Of a stretch of DNA of 48,084 bases, positions 24,708 to 33,389 are shown one piece after another. The stretch's first letter is position 1. Each line of letters opens with the position of its first letter. Source of the DNA: Clostridia bacterium (lineage in GTDB: Bacteria > Bacillota > Clostridia > Christensenellales > Aristaeellaceae); assembly GCA_017516765.1 (NCBI GenBank), contig JAFXBE010000009.1, positions 1-48,084 of the forward strand, read 5' to 3'. The translations under genes and the position numbers were made by a program. Below the pieces are notes generated by a model. It made no database searches. It saw only the letters and a program-made list of their open reading frames with translations, and had not been told where the DNA came from.

Positions 24708-25199
24708 GTGAAACTGAACAGGAGTATGCATGCATTGCTGTCGCAGGTGGAAAACGAAACCATTCCCTGCGTTTTGAACGCCGATTATGCCATTACCGAA
24801 TATCGGGATCCGCAAGACCGCCCCTATTGGCTTGTGGGCAGCAAGAAGCCGCTGCCGGTATCCGGAACGACCAATCTTTCGTGGCTGGAATGGGATCATA
24901 ACGAAGTATACCTGTCCCTCCGGGAGACAGGCAGTGTTGCCGCTTTACTGAAACATATGCTAGGCATCCTTCGCTTCTGGGAGGACGAGATGAAGCAGAA
25001 CGCACCGGACGTTTCGTTCTGCATGATAGCATCGTATGACTACGGCGAGCCGGACGAAGAGGACGGCGTGGAGCCATCGGTCACCCTTCGCTTTTGGGCA
25101 GACCGTGGGGATCCGTCTGTTGCCGATACTGAGAATCCGGAGCACTATGCACAGCCTGTATTGGTACACTATGTCAGCAAAGCTGCGCAGAGAAATTGA
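24708..25199 (+). CDS. Small cytoplasmic protein of unknown function
   Basis: 163 residues with a GTG start at 24708 preceded by GGGGGAG; an earlier in-frame ATG overlaps the tRNA terminator and is less likely. There is no signal peptide or membrane segment. The protein is acidic and Trp-rich, with a central stretch LSLRETGSVAALLKHMLGIL and an acidic loop GEPDEEDGVEPSVTLRFWADRGD that looks like an immunity-like or SMI1-like beta strand pair, but I do not recognise a family. The only neighbours are tRNA genes and the flavodiiron gene, so context says little. Confidence 0.6.
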   Translation: MKLNRSMHALLSQVENETIPCVLNADYAITEYRDPQDRPYWLVGSKKPLPVSGTTNLSWLEWDHNEVYLSLRETGSVAALLKHMLGILRFWEDEMKQNAPDVSFCMIASYDYGEPDEEDGVEPSVTLRFWADRGDPSVADTENPEHYAQPVLVHYVSKAAQRN

Positions 25200-25210
25200 A
25201 AAAAGTTCAC

Positions 25211-25239
25211 TTGTTCCAAAGGAAAGAACATGCTATCAT
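25211..25239 (+). promoter_or_regulatory. Promoter of the flavodiiron gene
   Basis: TTGTTC (25211-25216) and TATCAT (25234-25239) with a 17-bp spacer, 43 bp before the start codon. Confidence 0.5.
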
Positions 25240-25281
25240 AATGCTATCCTCCCTGTACGGGATCAAGCAAAGGAGACACAT

Positions 25282-26430
25282 ATGCACGTATCCGAAAACA
25301 TCCGTTATATCGGCGTAAACGACCACGATATCGACCTGTTCGAAGGCCAGTACATTGTGCCCAACGGCATGGCCTATAATTCCTACCTGATTCTTGATGG
25401 CAAGACTTGTGTTATGGACACCGTAGACAGCCGCTTCTGCGACGAATGGATGGCCAAGCTGCAGGAACAGCTTGCAGACCGCCCGCTGGATTATCTGGTG
25501 GTGCAGCATATGGAGCCCGACCATTCCGGCAGCGTTGCCAAGCTGCTGGCTGCCTATCCTCAGACAACGGTGGTGGCCTCTGCCAAGGCTTTTACCATGA
25601 TGAACCAGTTTTTCGGTGAAGAGTATGCCGATCGCCGCATCGTAGCCGCAGAGGGCAGCACGCTGGATCTGGGCAGCCATACCCTTACCTTTGTGACCGC
25701 TCCCATGGTGCACTGGCCCGAAGTGCTGGTCACCTACGAAAGCAGCGAGAAGGTGCTCTTCTCTGCCGATGCTTTTGGCAAGTTCGGTGCGCTGGATGCA
25801 GAAGAGGACTGGGCCTGTGAAGCCCGCCGCTACTATTTCGGCATTGTGGGCAAGTATGGCGCACAGGCACAGGCGCTGCTCAAGAAGGCTGCCGGGCTGG
25901 ATATTCAGACCATCTGCCCCCTCCACGGCCCCGTACTGAAGGAGGATCTGGGCTACTACATCGGCAAATACCAGCTTTGGACCACCTATACCCCCGAAGA
26001 CGAGGGCGTTACCGTTGCCTATGCCTCGATCTACGGGCATACTGCTGCGGCTGCTCAGCTGCTGGCAGAAGAACTGGAAAAGCTGGGCGTAAAGGTTGCC
26101 CTGCATGATCTGGCACGCTGCGATCAGGCAGAAACCGTGGAAGATGCCTTCCGCTACCCCAAGCTGGTACTGGCTGCATCCACCTACAACAACGATGTGT
26201 TCCCCTTCATGAAGACCTTTATCCATCACCTGACCGAACGCAACTACCAGAGCCGCACCGTTGCCCTCATCGAGAACGGCACCTGGGCGCCCAATGCCGC
26301 CAAGGTGATGCGCGGCATGCTGGAAGGCTGCAAGAACCTGACCGTGCTGGAGGATGTGGTCACCATCCGCTCTGCCATGAATGCAGAGAACCGGGAAGCC
26401 ATTGCAAAGCTGGCACAGCAGCTGGCATAA
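25282..26430 (+). CDS. FprA-type flavodiiron protein (A-type flavoprotein)
   Basis: The ATG at 25282 follows AAGGAG; 382 residues, the usual length. The N-terminal beta-lactamase-like domain holds a full diiron ligand set: His76, Glu78 and Asp80 (QHMEPDH), His144, Asp163 and His215. The C-terminal flavodoxin domain (about 245-380) starts with the FMN phosphate loop VAYASIYGHT. Class A enzymes have just these two domains and receive electrons from rubredoxin or F420-type partners. They reduce O2 to water and/or NO to N2O in anaerobes. No rubredoxin gene is adjacent. A strong terminator follows. Confidence 0.95.
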   Translation: MHVSENIRYIGVNDHDIDLFEGQYIVPNGMAYNSYLILDGKTCVMDTVDSRFCDEWMAKLQEQLADRPLDYLVVQHMEPDHSGSVAKLLAAYPQTTVVASAKAFTMMNQFFGEEYADRRIVAAEGSTLDLGSHTLTFVTAPMVHWPEVLVTYESSEKVLFSADAFGKFGALDAEEDWACEARRYYFGIVGKYGAQAQALLKKAAGLDIQTICPLHGPVLKEDLGYYIGKYQLWTTYTPEDEGVTVAYASIYGHTAAAAQLLAEELEKLGVKVALHDLARCDQAETVEDAFRYPKLVLAASTYNNDVFPFMKTFIHHLTERNYQSRTVALIENGTWAPNAAKVMRGMLEGCKNLTVLEDVVTIRSAMNAENREAIAKLAQQLA

Positions 26431-26445
26431 GCCTGTTGAACCGAA

Positions 26446-26493
26446 AAAGCCCCTGTATTCCCTCCGGTGCCGGAAGGGAATGCAGGGGCTTTC
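26446..26493 (+). terminator. Terminator of the flavodiiron gene
   Basis: An AAAGCCCCTG/CAGGGGCTTT stem (26446-26455/26483-26492) with an additional inner TTCCC/GGGAA-type helix. Confidence 0.85.
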
Positions 26494-26530
26494 TGTTTGC
26501 TGATAAGAGTGGGGGAGAGGAAATGAATCA

Positions 26531-26568
26531 GCCCCGGAGGCGCTTTCGCAACCTCCGGGGCCTTTTCA
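26531..26568. terminator. Second terminator-like hairpin between convergent units
   Basis: GCCCCGGAGG (26531-26540) pairs with CCTCCGGGGC (26552-26561) and is followed by CTTTT on the plus strand. It lies beyond the end of the minus-strand transport operon and could serve both directions. A smaller TCACC/GGTGA hairpin lies near 26584-26597. Confidence 0.65.
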
Positions 26569-26609
26569 TTTGCTATTGCTTATTCACCTTTCGGTGAGTA
26601 AACCTTTGC

Positions 26610-26619
26610 GAAACGTTTC
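26610..26619. promoter_or_regulatory. GAAACGTTTC palindrome
   Basis: A perfect 10-bp palindrome just behind the stop codon of the last gene of the transport operon. It resembles LacI/CcpA-type operators (a related CAAACGTTTG lies at 40411-40420), but it is not near a promoter here, so its role is uncertain. Confidence 0.3.
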
Positions 26620-26628
26620 AACCGTCAA

Positions 26629-27978
26629 TTACTTGTTGTTGAAGGTGTCGCAAGCGGCCTGCCAAGCGGGCATACCGGCATCGATCAGGGAAGCGACGTC
26701 GCCGCCGGCCAGACCCCACAGGAGGCTGGCGCCGAGGATATCGTTCTGGGTGCCGAGGTAAACGACCTTGTTGTCAACGGCGTGAGAGCCTTCACGCAGC
26801 ATGGCGTAGGTTTCGTCTACAGCGCGCTCGTCGGTGTAGTTGTACTTGTTGCCGATCCAAGCATCTTCATCGTCGTAGCCGGGGGTGGGGTTGGTCCACA
26901 GATCGTAGAAGAAAGCGATCAGCTTGATCTGGTCCTCGGTGTAAACAGCGGGGATCAGAGTGGTGTTCTCAGAAGCAACGTGCAGGTAGTTGCCGCCTTC
27001 GACGGGCACGGGGAAAGCAACGCAGCCCCACTCGTCTTCCATGTCGGCCATTTCGCTGTTGTCATTGTAGCCGCCGTAGGTCTGGTATACGTAGAAAGCA
27101 AACTGGCCTTCCTTCCAAGCCTGCTTGTACCAATCCCAGTTGGCGCCTTCGGGAGTGTGCATCCAGTAGTTGGCCTGGATGGTCTTGCCCCAGTTGAGAG
27201 CCTCAACGGTCTCGTTGCTGTTCATGGTGGGCTGCAGCTTGCCTTCGGCGTCGAAGTCGAAGAAGGTGCCGCCGTTGGCAAAGGTAGCCAGGACGTACAT
27301 GTCATCGCCGGAACCGGAGATGCCCCACTTGTCGATGGCGCCATCGTTGTCGGTGTCCAGGGTGGTCTTCTTCAGAAGATCTTCCAGAGCGGCCCAAGTC
27401 CAGGTGCCGTTAGCCTGCATGTCATAGATGGTGTTCCAATCGATGTTGGCTTCTTCCAGAAGGCGCTTGTTGAAGTAGATGCAGCCACGGGGCTCGGTAG
27501 CACCGGTGGAGACGCCGTAGGTGGCATCGCCGATCTTCCAAGCGTTCAGGGTGAAGTCGTTCCACTTCTCAGCGGAGAAATCGTAGTCGCCCCAAGAGGC
27601 GGCAACGCCGTTGGAAACCAGGGAGCCAACCTTACCGGGCTCGATGATGTAAGCGCGGAGGCTGCCATCGGGAGCGGAGGTGAAGTTGATCATTTCTTCG
27701 GCGCAGGTGCCCCAGTCGCCGCCCTGCTTCTGCTCTACCTTAACATTGTAGGTAGCTTCGATCCAGTCGCGGTAGTCGTACTGAGCCTGCTGCTCTTCGG
27801 TGGGTTCTTCGGCGCGGGCGCCGTCGCCAGACCAGTAGTCGTAGATGGTGATGGTCAGGGGCTCAGCCTGAATCATCTCGGGAACGATCTCGGGGTAACC
27901 TTCGGGTACTTCAGCCAGAGCCATAACGCTGCAGGACAGCATCATGACGGCCAGAAGCAGAGCAACCAGTTTCTTCAT
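26629..27978 (-). CDS. Extracellular solute-binding protein (family 1, CUT1 sugar importer)
   Basis: 449 residues with a signal peptide ending ALA-E (about residue 22) and GGAGGAAC before ATG. The mature protein has the bilobal family 1 pattern: YDYWSGDG at the start, GCIYFNKRLLEEANIDW, ANGTWTWAALEDLLKKT, and FYDLWTNP near the C-terminus. A calcium-binding EF-hand-like DTDNDGAIDKWG loop at 208-219 is unusual for the family. It should capture an oligosaccharide for the permease pair upstream. It is last in the nine-gene operon but has its own promoter, fitting the common higher expression of binding proteins. Confidence 0.9.
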   Translation of the reverse strand: MKKLVALLLAVMMLSCSVMALAEVPEGYPEIVPEMIQAEPLTITIYDYWSGDGARAEEPTEEQQAQYDYRDWIEATYNVKVEQKQGGDWGTCAEEMINFTSAPDGSLRAYIIEPGKVGSLVSNGVAASWGDYDFSAEKWNDFTLNAWKIGDATYGVSTGATEPRGCIYFNKRLLEEANIDWNTIYDMQANGTWTWAALEDLLKKTTLDTDNDGAIDKWGISGSGDDMYVLATFANGGTFFDFDAEGKLQPTMNSNETVEALNWGKTIQANYWMHTPEGANWDWYKQAWKEGQFAFYVYQTYGGYNDNSEMADMEDEWGCVAFPVPVEGGNYLHVASENTTLIPAVYTEDQIKLIAFFYDLWTNPTPGYDDEDAWIGNKYNYTDERAVDETYAMLREGSHAVDNKVVYLGTQNDILGASLLWGLAGGDVASLIDAGMPAWQAACDTFNNK

Positions 27979-28080
27979 GATAAGTTCCTCCTTTTTATTT
28001 CTATATGGGTGCTTGTAAGAAACACAGGCGCGCCATACAGTTTCAATGGAATTTTTGCCTTATCGGCAGGTGATGGGAAC

Positions 28081-28109
28081 ATTATACATCATAATTGTCC
28101 CTGTTGCAA
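28081..28109 (-). promoter_or_regulatory. Internal promoter of the 449-residue binding-protein gene
   Basis: TTGCAA (28104-28109) and TATAAT (28081-28086) on the minus strand with a 17-bp spacer. The -35 box overlaps the inverted repeat at 28108-28137. Confidence 0.65.
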
Positions 28110-28137
28110 GATGCTAATTGTATCAATTGTGCATCTT
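28108..28137 (-). promoter_or_regulatory. Inverted repeat between permease and binding-protein genes
   Basis: AAGATGC/GCATCTT (28108-28114/28131-28137) plus an inner AATTG/CAATT pair. On the RNA it forms a hairpin just behind the permease stop codon without a T run; on DNA it abuts the -35 box of the downstream promoter. It may be an operator or an mRNA 3'-end stabiliser. Confidence 0.45.
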
Positions 28138-28142
28138 TATGC

Positions 28143-29147
28143 TTACTCCTTGCTGCCGGTCATGACCAGAGACTTAACGAAAGTCTTCTGAGTGAAGCAG
28201 TACAGGATGATCAGCGGTACGCAGCAGATGAGCACGCCGATGGCAATCAGCTGCTGCTGGCGGCCGTTGGGCACGATCACGGCCTGACCAGCGCCTTCCG
28301 CAAAGTAGCGGCTCATACGGCTGACGATGGAGCTGAGCTGGTTGGAGTAGATGGAATAGGTGCTCAGGAAGTTTCTGGTGTAGAAAACATCGGTCCACTG
28401 CCATACGAAGCTGAACAGGAAGCAGCTGGCGATGGTGGGAACAGCGTCGGGCAGCATGATGCGGGCGAAGGTGTGCATCGTGCCGCAGCCGTCAACGAAA
28501 GCAGCCTCTTCCAGACTCTTGGGCACGCCCACAAAGTACTGGCGAAGGATGTAGATGTACAAACCGTTCTTCAGACCCATGCAGGTAAGGCTCATCAGCG
28601 CATAGGGGAGGATCGAGGTTCTCAGGTTGACGGTCTTGCCTGTTGTCGCCTTGAAGATGCCCAGAATATCGAAGTTGGCAAAGCTCATGTACAGCGATGT
28701 CTGGATGGTCTGGGGCGGAACGATGATCAGCATGACCACGCAGGCGAACCAGAACTTCTTCAGCGGGAACTCGAAGCGGGCGAAGCCGTAGGATACCAGC
28801 GTGCAGCTGACGACCTGCAGCACCGACACCAGCAGCGAGGTCCACAGGGTGTTGATCATGGACTTGGGCATATCCGTCAGCTCGCCAACGATACGGTAGT
28901 TGTCCAGCGTAACGTGGCGGGGCACCAGCACGATGGTGCTGTCATACAGGTCGCTTTCCACCATGAAGCCGGTGGAGAAACGTACCAGCATGGGCTGGAT
29001 GATCATGAAGCACAGACCGAACATCAGCAGGGCGCGGGCAACGGATACGATGGTCTTGGAGACCTTCCGGCGCAGCAGATAGCCGCCGCTGCGGCGGTTT
29101 CTTTCCCAGAAGCTGGGCTGGGTTCCCATATGAACCGTCTTATTCAT
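28143..29147 (-). CDS. CUT1 ABC transporter permease, MalG-type
   Basis: 334 residues, six predicted transmembrane segments, the BPD_transp_1 fold, and the EAA loop EEAAFVDGCGTMHTFARIMLP that contacts the ATPase. A basic 30-residue N-terminal extension precedes the first segment. The start overlaps the end of the MalF-type partner by eight bases, so the two are made together. Transport is probably driven by an ATPase from another locus, since none is in the operon. Confidence 0.93.
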   Translation of the reverse strand: MNKTVHMGTQPSFWERNRRSGGYLLRRKVSKTIVSVARALLMFGLCFMIIQPMLVRFSTGFMVESDLYDSTIVLVPRHVTLDNYRIVGELTDMPKSMINTLWTSLLVSVLQVVSCTLVSYGFARFEFPLKKFWFACVVMLIIVPPQTIQTSLYMSFANFDILGIFKATTGKTVNLRTSILPYALMSLTCMGLKNGLYIYILRQYFVGVPKSLEEAAFVDGCGTMHTFARIMLPDAVPTIASCFLFSFVWQWTDVFYTRNFLSTYSIYSNQLSSIVSRMSRYFAEGAGQAVIVPNGRQQQLIAIGVLICCVPLIILYCFTQKTFVKSLVMTGSKE

Positions 29148-30120
29148 ATGCCTTCACCGCCTTCGAGATAATGAACGAACTGATGCCAATAAAGGCAAGA
29201 GCGATGCCGAAGTACATCCAGCTCATAGCAGAGGAGATACCGAACTTGAAGTCCTGATAGGTGACCTGGTAGATCAGCTCCATCACGCGGTTATCGTTCT
29301 TCATGAAGAAGTCGATAATGGTGTAGATGCAGTTGACCAGCAGCAGGGGGCTGACCATGGGGAAGGTGATCTTCCAGAAGCTTTCCCAGGCAGAGCAGCC
29401 TTCCACGTCTGCCGCCTCATACAGGGAGGGGGAGATGGACTGCAGACCGCTCAGGAAAACGATGATCTGGATACCGCTCGCCATAACGATGTCGTAGATG
29501 GAGTCGATCATGGTGAAAACCACTTCGAACACCGAACCGCCGACGCCGGAAAGGGAGAGCAGATCCTGCAGGGTGGTGGAAAGGTCAACGCCCGATTCGC
29601 TGAGGGCTTCGGCGGTACCGGCCATCATGTCGTAGAACTCGTTCTGGTGCTCGATGCCGGGCAGAACGCCGCTGGAGAGGATAACCGGCAGGAAGAAGAT
29701 GGCACGGCACAGGGTGCGGCCCTTGAATTCCTGGTTCAGAATAACGGCAACAACAAAGCTCACGACCAGGGTAGCAATGGTGTTGATGGCCATCTGACCG
29801 ACTTCTTCCACCAGGTACTTGTTGTACTCGGGGTCAACGGTCAAGGCGTGCTTGTAGTTGTTCAGACCAACGTAGGTCTGTTCGTAGCCCTGTCCGGGTA
29901 CCAGCACAACGTCGTTAAAGCTCATAATGAAGCTTTCCACCATCGGCTTTGCCATAAAGAGCAGGAAGCCGATAATGAAGGGGAGGATGAACAGGGTACC
30001 GGTGCGGGCATTGCGGGCCTTCATGGTGCGGTAGATGCTGTTTCCGGGAATGTAGGTCTGCACACCTTCTACCAGCGGGCTGTACCAATGCTCGTTGATT
30101 GCCTTTACACGCTTGCTCAT
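29140..30120 (-). CDS. CUT1 ABC transporter permease, MalF-type
   Basis: 326 residues, six predicted transmembrane segments, and the EAA loop LYEAADVEGCSAWESFWKITFP. A long extracytoplasmic loop lies between segments (about 150-200). The start overlaps the stop of the DUF5696 gene by four bases. It pairs with the following MalG-type permease and the 449-residue binding protein to form one importer. Confidence 0.92.
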   Translation of the reverse strand: MSKRVKAINEHWYSPLVEGVQTYIPGNSIYRTMKARNARTGTLFILPFIIGFLLFMAKPMVESFIMSFNDVVLVPGQGYEQTYVGLNNYKHALTVDPEYNKYLVEEVGQMAINTIATLVVSFVVAVILNQEFKGRTLCRAIFFLPVILSSGVLPGIEHQNEFYDMMAGTAEALSESGVDLSTTLQDLLSLSGVGGSVFEVVFTMIDSIYDIVMASGIQIIVFLSGLQSISPSLYEAADVEGCSAWESFWKITFPMVSPLLLVNCIYTIIDFFMKNDNRVMELIYQVTYQDFKFGISSAMSWMYFGIALAFIGISSFIISKAVKAYE

Positions 30121-32693
30121 TCAGCGGTCCCCCTTTCCACAGTATAGTCGCGTGCAGGAATGTTCACGCCATCCACGCGGCGCATCTGCTCGCTGTAGTT
30201 TACATAGACCTTGGAACCGTCCTCGTAGGTGGTCACGGCAACGCCGCTGGGGCGCAGCTCGTGGTCTACGATCTTCTGCTGGTTCAGACCTTCCATTTCC
30301 GTCTGGTAACGGGCAATGGTCTCGATGGCTTCTTCCTTCCAGCTGCCGTAGTAAGCAGCGTAGTAGCCGGAATGCAGGGTATCCTGCAGGATCTTGGTAT
30401 CCTCGGCCATGAAGGTGTAGTTGAGACCTGCGCCGCTTTCCACGCACTGCAGGAACTGCTCCACAGAATCGCTGGCCAGATTGATGGGCTCGCCGGTGTA
30501 ATCCTTCAGGCCATGCAGAGCGATGGGGTAGAAGGGCACGTTCTGGTCGAGCAGGGAGTAGGAAAGACCGGTCATGTCCATGTCGGTGATCAGGTCGGCG
30601 TAGGGGAGGGCATAATCGTTACCGATACGGATCACGACTTCCTGTCCGGCAGCCTTGGCTTCCTTCATGGTTTCGATGTTCATGGCCTTGGTCTCTTCGC
30701 GGGTGGTCAGGTCCTTGGGGTTGTAGTCTGCGCTCAGCAGATAGCCGATATCGCGGAAGGCAACGCCCTCGGCGCCCAGTTCCTTCAGCTTGTTGATCAG
30801 GTTGGAAGCATTCTCCTTGGCGTACTCGGGGCGCACCAGATAGAAGGGATCCAGCCAGTCGGAGGTCTGGTAGGTGATAATGTCGTAGGGCAGGATCTTT
30901 ACCTGCTCGCGGGTGGTGTAGCGGGCAGCATCGATGAAGCCCACAAAGCCCTGCAGAATGCCGCTGTCGTAAGCGAAGCAGTTGATGCCGTCAAAGGAGA
31001 GACCAACGCCGTTTTCCTTGGCGGTAGCGATCAGCTTCTTCATGCCGGCTTCGCCGCCGATCTCCTTGGCGACCTTCACGCTGGTCAGCACCCGCTGGGT
31101 GATGCCGCGGTTGGCCCAGCCGCTGTAGCGTACGTGCAGGTTTTCGATGCCGCTGTCCTTCAGATCGGCGATCATCTGCTCTGCCTGTGCAAAGCTGGTG
31201 GTGGAAACCACAGAGTCGATGGGCAGACCGAACTTTTCAACGGTCTTGTCGATGGCGCCCACCATCTCCACGCTTACGGGCATCTGCTCGGAAGCAGCAG
31301 CCTCTGCAAGCTCGGGGTTGTGCTGGCGCAGGTAATCGCCATAAGCGTTTGCCATGGCAACATAGCTGTCCTCAGCCAGGAAACGGTAGCGCTGGATCAC
31401 CGTATCATCGGGGATGTCCTGCTCGTACATGTACACCAGCTGTGCCGTTTTGTTGGAAACGTTGTACTGGTCGCTGTGCAGTACATTGTGCTTGGCAGAC
31501 AGGTAGTTGTAGCTGTTGTAGCGACCGCTGATATCGGCCATCACGCCGCCGTAGGAGGTAGCGCCCTCCATGATGCACAGGAAGGAGCCGCCGTTCTTGA
31601 TCATGCCGAAGACAGGGAAGTTGATCCGGGTCTCGCTGACCAGCTCGTTGCGGCGGGTCGCGTAGTCCCAGCCGTACAGGTTGGCATAATAAGCGTTCTG
31701 GTTCAGCTTGCCGCTGTTGAACTTGATCAGTGCGCCGCTGCCTTCGGGAACGAACATGTAGCCTTCGTCCTCAGTACCGGCTGCGCCGAACATGGGCAGG
31801 GGGTTGATGTAGGTGATGGGGTAGTCTTCCTTGTAGCGGATATCCTTGTAGGGGATCTCCACAACCAGGTCGTTGCCATCCAGGCGGTAGATCATGCTTA
31901 CGTTGAAAACGGCAGCAGAGCTTTCCTTGGTACCGGCAACCAGCTGCTGGTCGATGTCGTAATCTTCCTGCGTATAGCCGGCTTCGGCCCAGTAGCCTTC
32001 GATCTTGGCCTTATTGCCCTCTGAAGTGTCGGACTTGAGGATGTACAGCGCCTGATTGACCACTTCGGGGTACATGGCGATGATCTCGTCCTTGTTCTTC
32101 TTGGAGTCCAGCTTTTCGGGCTCGTAGAGGGTGTAGTTGCTGGTCAGCTTCTTCTGGGTGGACTTTTTCATTTCACCCTTGAAGACATCGAAGCGTTCCT
32201 TGGTGATGGCGGTGGGGATCAGGTAGACCTTTTCGATCTTACCAATGGCATAGTCCACACGCACGGAACCGTCTTCCTGCTGGGCAACGGTGTAGGTACC
32301 GTTCTCGATGGAGAACTTGTAGTTGTTCATATCCACGGGACCGGTGGTGGTGGCGTAGGTCAGGTTCAGCGTGGTCTGCAGCATCTCTTTGTTGGCTGCC
32401 ATGGCCAGCGGATCGGCTGCCGGGTCGGCGGGATTGGAGAGCCATTCCTGACCGTTGGCCTTGTTGGTTACCTTGAAGTAGGTGGTCTTGGGATCCATTT
32501 CGAACAACAGGGCGTCGTTTTCCATGGTGATGGGCGTTTCGTCGCCATCATAGTAGGCTACCACAGGGGCGGGAATGTCGCGGGGCACTTCGGGGGCGTA
32601 GAGGGGAATACCCACAAACACCACCAGTGCGGTAAGGGCAGCCAGTACGATGAGCCAAGGAAGCAAGCGCCAAATGAAGCTTTTCTTTTTCAT
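30117..32693 (-). CDS. Membrane-anchored DUF5696 protein
   Basis: 858 residues, AAGGAGG before ATG. One transmembrane segment (about 9-29) anchors a large outside part. The first half is beta-rich (a glycosidase-like supersandwich is possible: TTYFKVTNKANGQEWLSN, then YRLDGNDLVVEIPY). The second half, from about 475, alternates helices and strands in a barrel-like way (LHVRYSGWANRG, VGLSFDGINCFAYDSG, GVAFRDIGYLLSAD, VVIRIGNDYALPYAD), similar to glycoside hydrolase TIM barrels. I recognise the DUF5696 family, which I associate with CUT1 transporter operons of Firmicutes. Activity is unknown; a surface glycosidase or glycan-handling role is inference. Confidence 0.8.
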   Translation of the reverse strand: MKKKSFIWRLLPWLIVLAALTALVVFVGIPLYAPEVPRDIPAPVVAYYDGDETPITMENDALLFEMDPKTTYFKVTNKANGQEWLSNPADPAADPLAMAANKEMLQTTLNLTYATTTGPVDMNNYKFSIENGTYTVAQQEDGSVRVDYAIGKIEKVYLIPTAITKERFDVFKGEMKKSTQKKLTSNYTLYEPEKLDSKKNKDEIIAMYPEVVNQALYILKSDTSEGNKAKIEGYWAEAGYTQEDYDIDQQLVAGTKESSAAVFNVSMIYRLDGNDLVVEIPYKDIRYKEDYPITYINPLPMFGAAGTEDEGYMFVPEGSGALIKFNSGKLNQNAYYANLYGWDYATRRNELVSETRINFPVFGMIKNGGSFLCIMEGATSYGGVMADISGRYNSYNYLSAKHNVLHSDQYNVSNKTAQLVYMYEQDIPDDTVIQRYRFLAEDSYVAMANAYGDYLRQHNPELAEAAASEQMPVSVEMVGAIDKTVEKFGLPIDSVVSTTSFAQAEQMIADLKDSGIENLHVRYSGWANRGITQRVLTSVKVAKEIGGEAGMKKLIATAKENGVGLSFDGINCFAYDSGILQGFVGFIDAARYTTREQVKILPYDIITYQTSDWLDPFYLVRPEYAKENASNLINKLKELGAEGVAFRDIGYLLSADYNPKDLTTREETKAMNIETMKEAKAAGQEVVIRIGNDYALPYADLITDMDMTGLSYSLLDQNVPFYPIALHGLKDYTGEPINLASDSVEQFLQCVESGAGLNYTFMAEDTKILQDTLHSGYYAAYYGSWKEEAIETIARYQTEMEGLNQQKIVDHELRPSGVAVTTYEDGSKVYVNYSEQMRRVDGVNIPARDYTVERGTAE

Positions 32694-32708
32694 TCTCTTC
32701 TTCCCTCC

Positions 32709-33389
32709 TTAATACAAACGGAATGCGATCTCTCTGTAAAGGGAGATGAAGTAGCTCAGGGCATCGCTCAGCAGGCTCAGGAACACCAGCAGCAGGAACA
32801 GGATGATCAGCAGACCCACCACAGTGGCGATCAGGAAGATGATGGTCTTGCCGGGGCCGTAGTCGTGCACCTGCATCAGGCCGATGAACACCAGCCCCAC
32901 GCACCACACGATAGAGATCATCAGAAGTACCTCGTAGAAGGCGGCCTCATCGAAAGCGATGATGTTGGAAACGAAGATCAGCGGCAGATGGACCAGGGTG
33001 TAGGGCACCAGCGCATAGCACATAGCCATGTAGATGTCCGAGAAGCGTCCCTTACCGTCGAACAGGGTGGTCAGGCTCCAGTTGGCCAGACACAGGATCA
33101 GGAAGGGGAACAGCAGGGAAGCCATCTGCTCGAAGATGTTGATGTACTGCAGCGGAGCGTTGATGAACTGGAAGTTGGTGAACATCAGCTCCAACACGCG
33201 GGTGATCAGGAACAGCGCCAGCCAGGTGGTGGCAGCTGCCAGAGTGCCGCGCTTTTCGTGGGTCAGATCCCAGAAGCCGTCAAAGGGATGGAAAATTACG
33301 TGGAAGGCGTACTTCATGGAATCAACGTACTTGTTCCACTTTTCCTTGCGGGGGCTCAGCGGCTTACTTTCCAACCTTGCTGCGCTCAT
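32709..33389 (-). CDS. YIP1-family membrane protein
   Basis: 226 residues, starting with a basic N-terminus and then FDGFWDLTHEKRGT, the region that precedes the first membrane segment in bacterial YIP1-family proteins. About five transmembrane segments fill the rest. The start overlaps the end of the NHL gene by 26 bases and uses GGAGGTGG as ribosome binding site. The family has no proven function in bacteria. Its constant position between two exported proteins suggests it is a membrane part of the same machine. Confidence 0.8.
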   Translation of the reverse strand: MSAARLESKPLSPRKEKWNKYVDSMKYAFHVIFHPFDGFWDLTHEKRGTLAAATTWLALFLITRVLELMFTNFQFINAPLQYINIFEQMASLLFPFLILCLANWSLTTLFDGKGRFSDIYMAMCYALVPYTLVHLPLIFVSNIIAFDEAAFYEVLLMISIVWCVGLVFIGLMQVHDYGPGKTIIFLIATVVGLLIILFLLLVFLSLLSDALSYFISLYREIAFRLY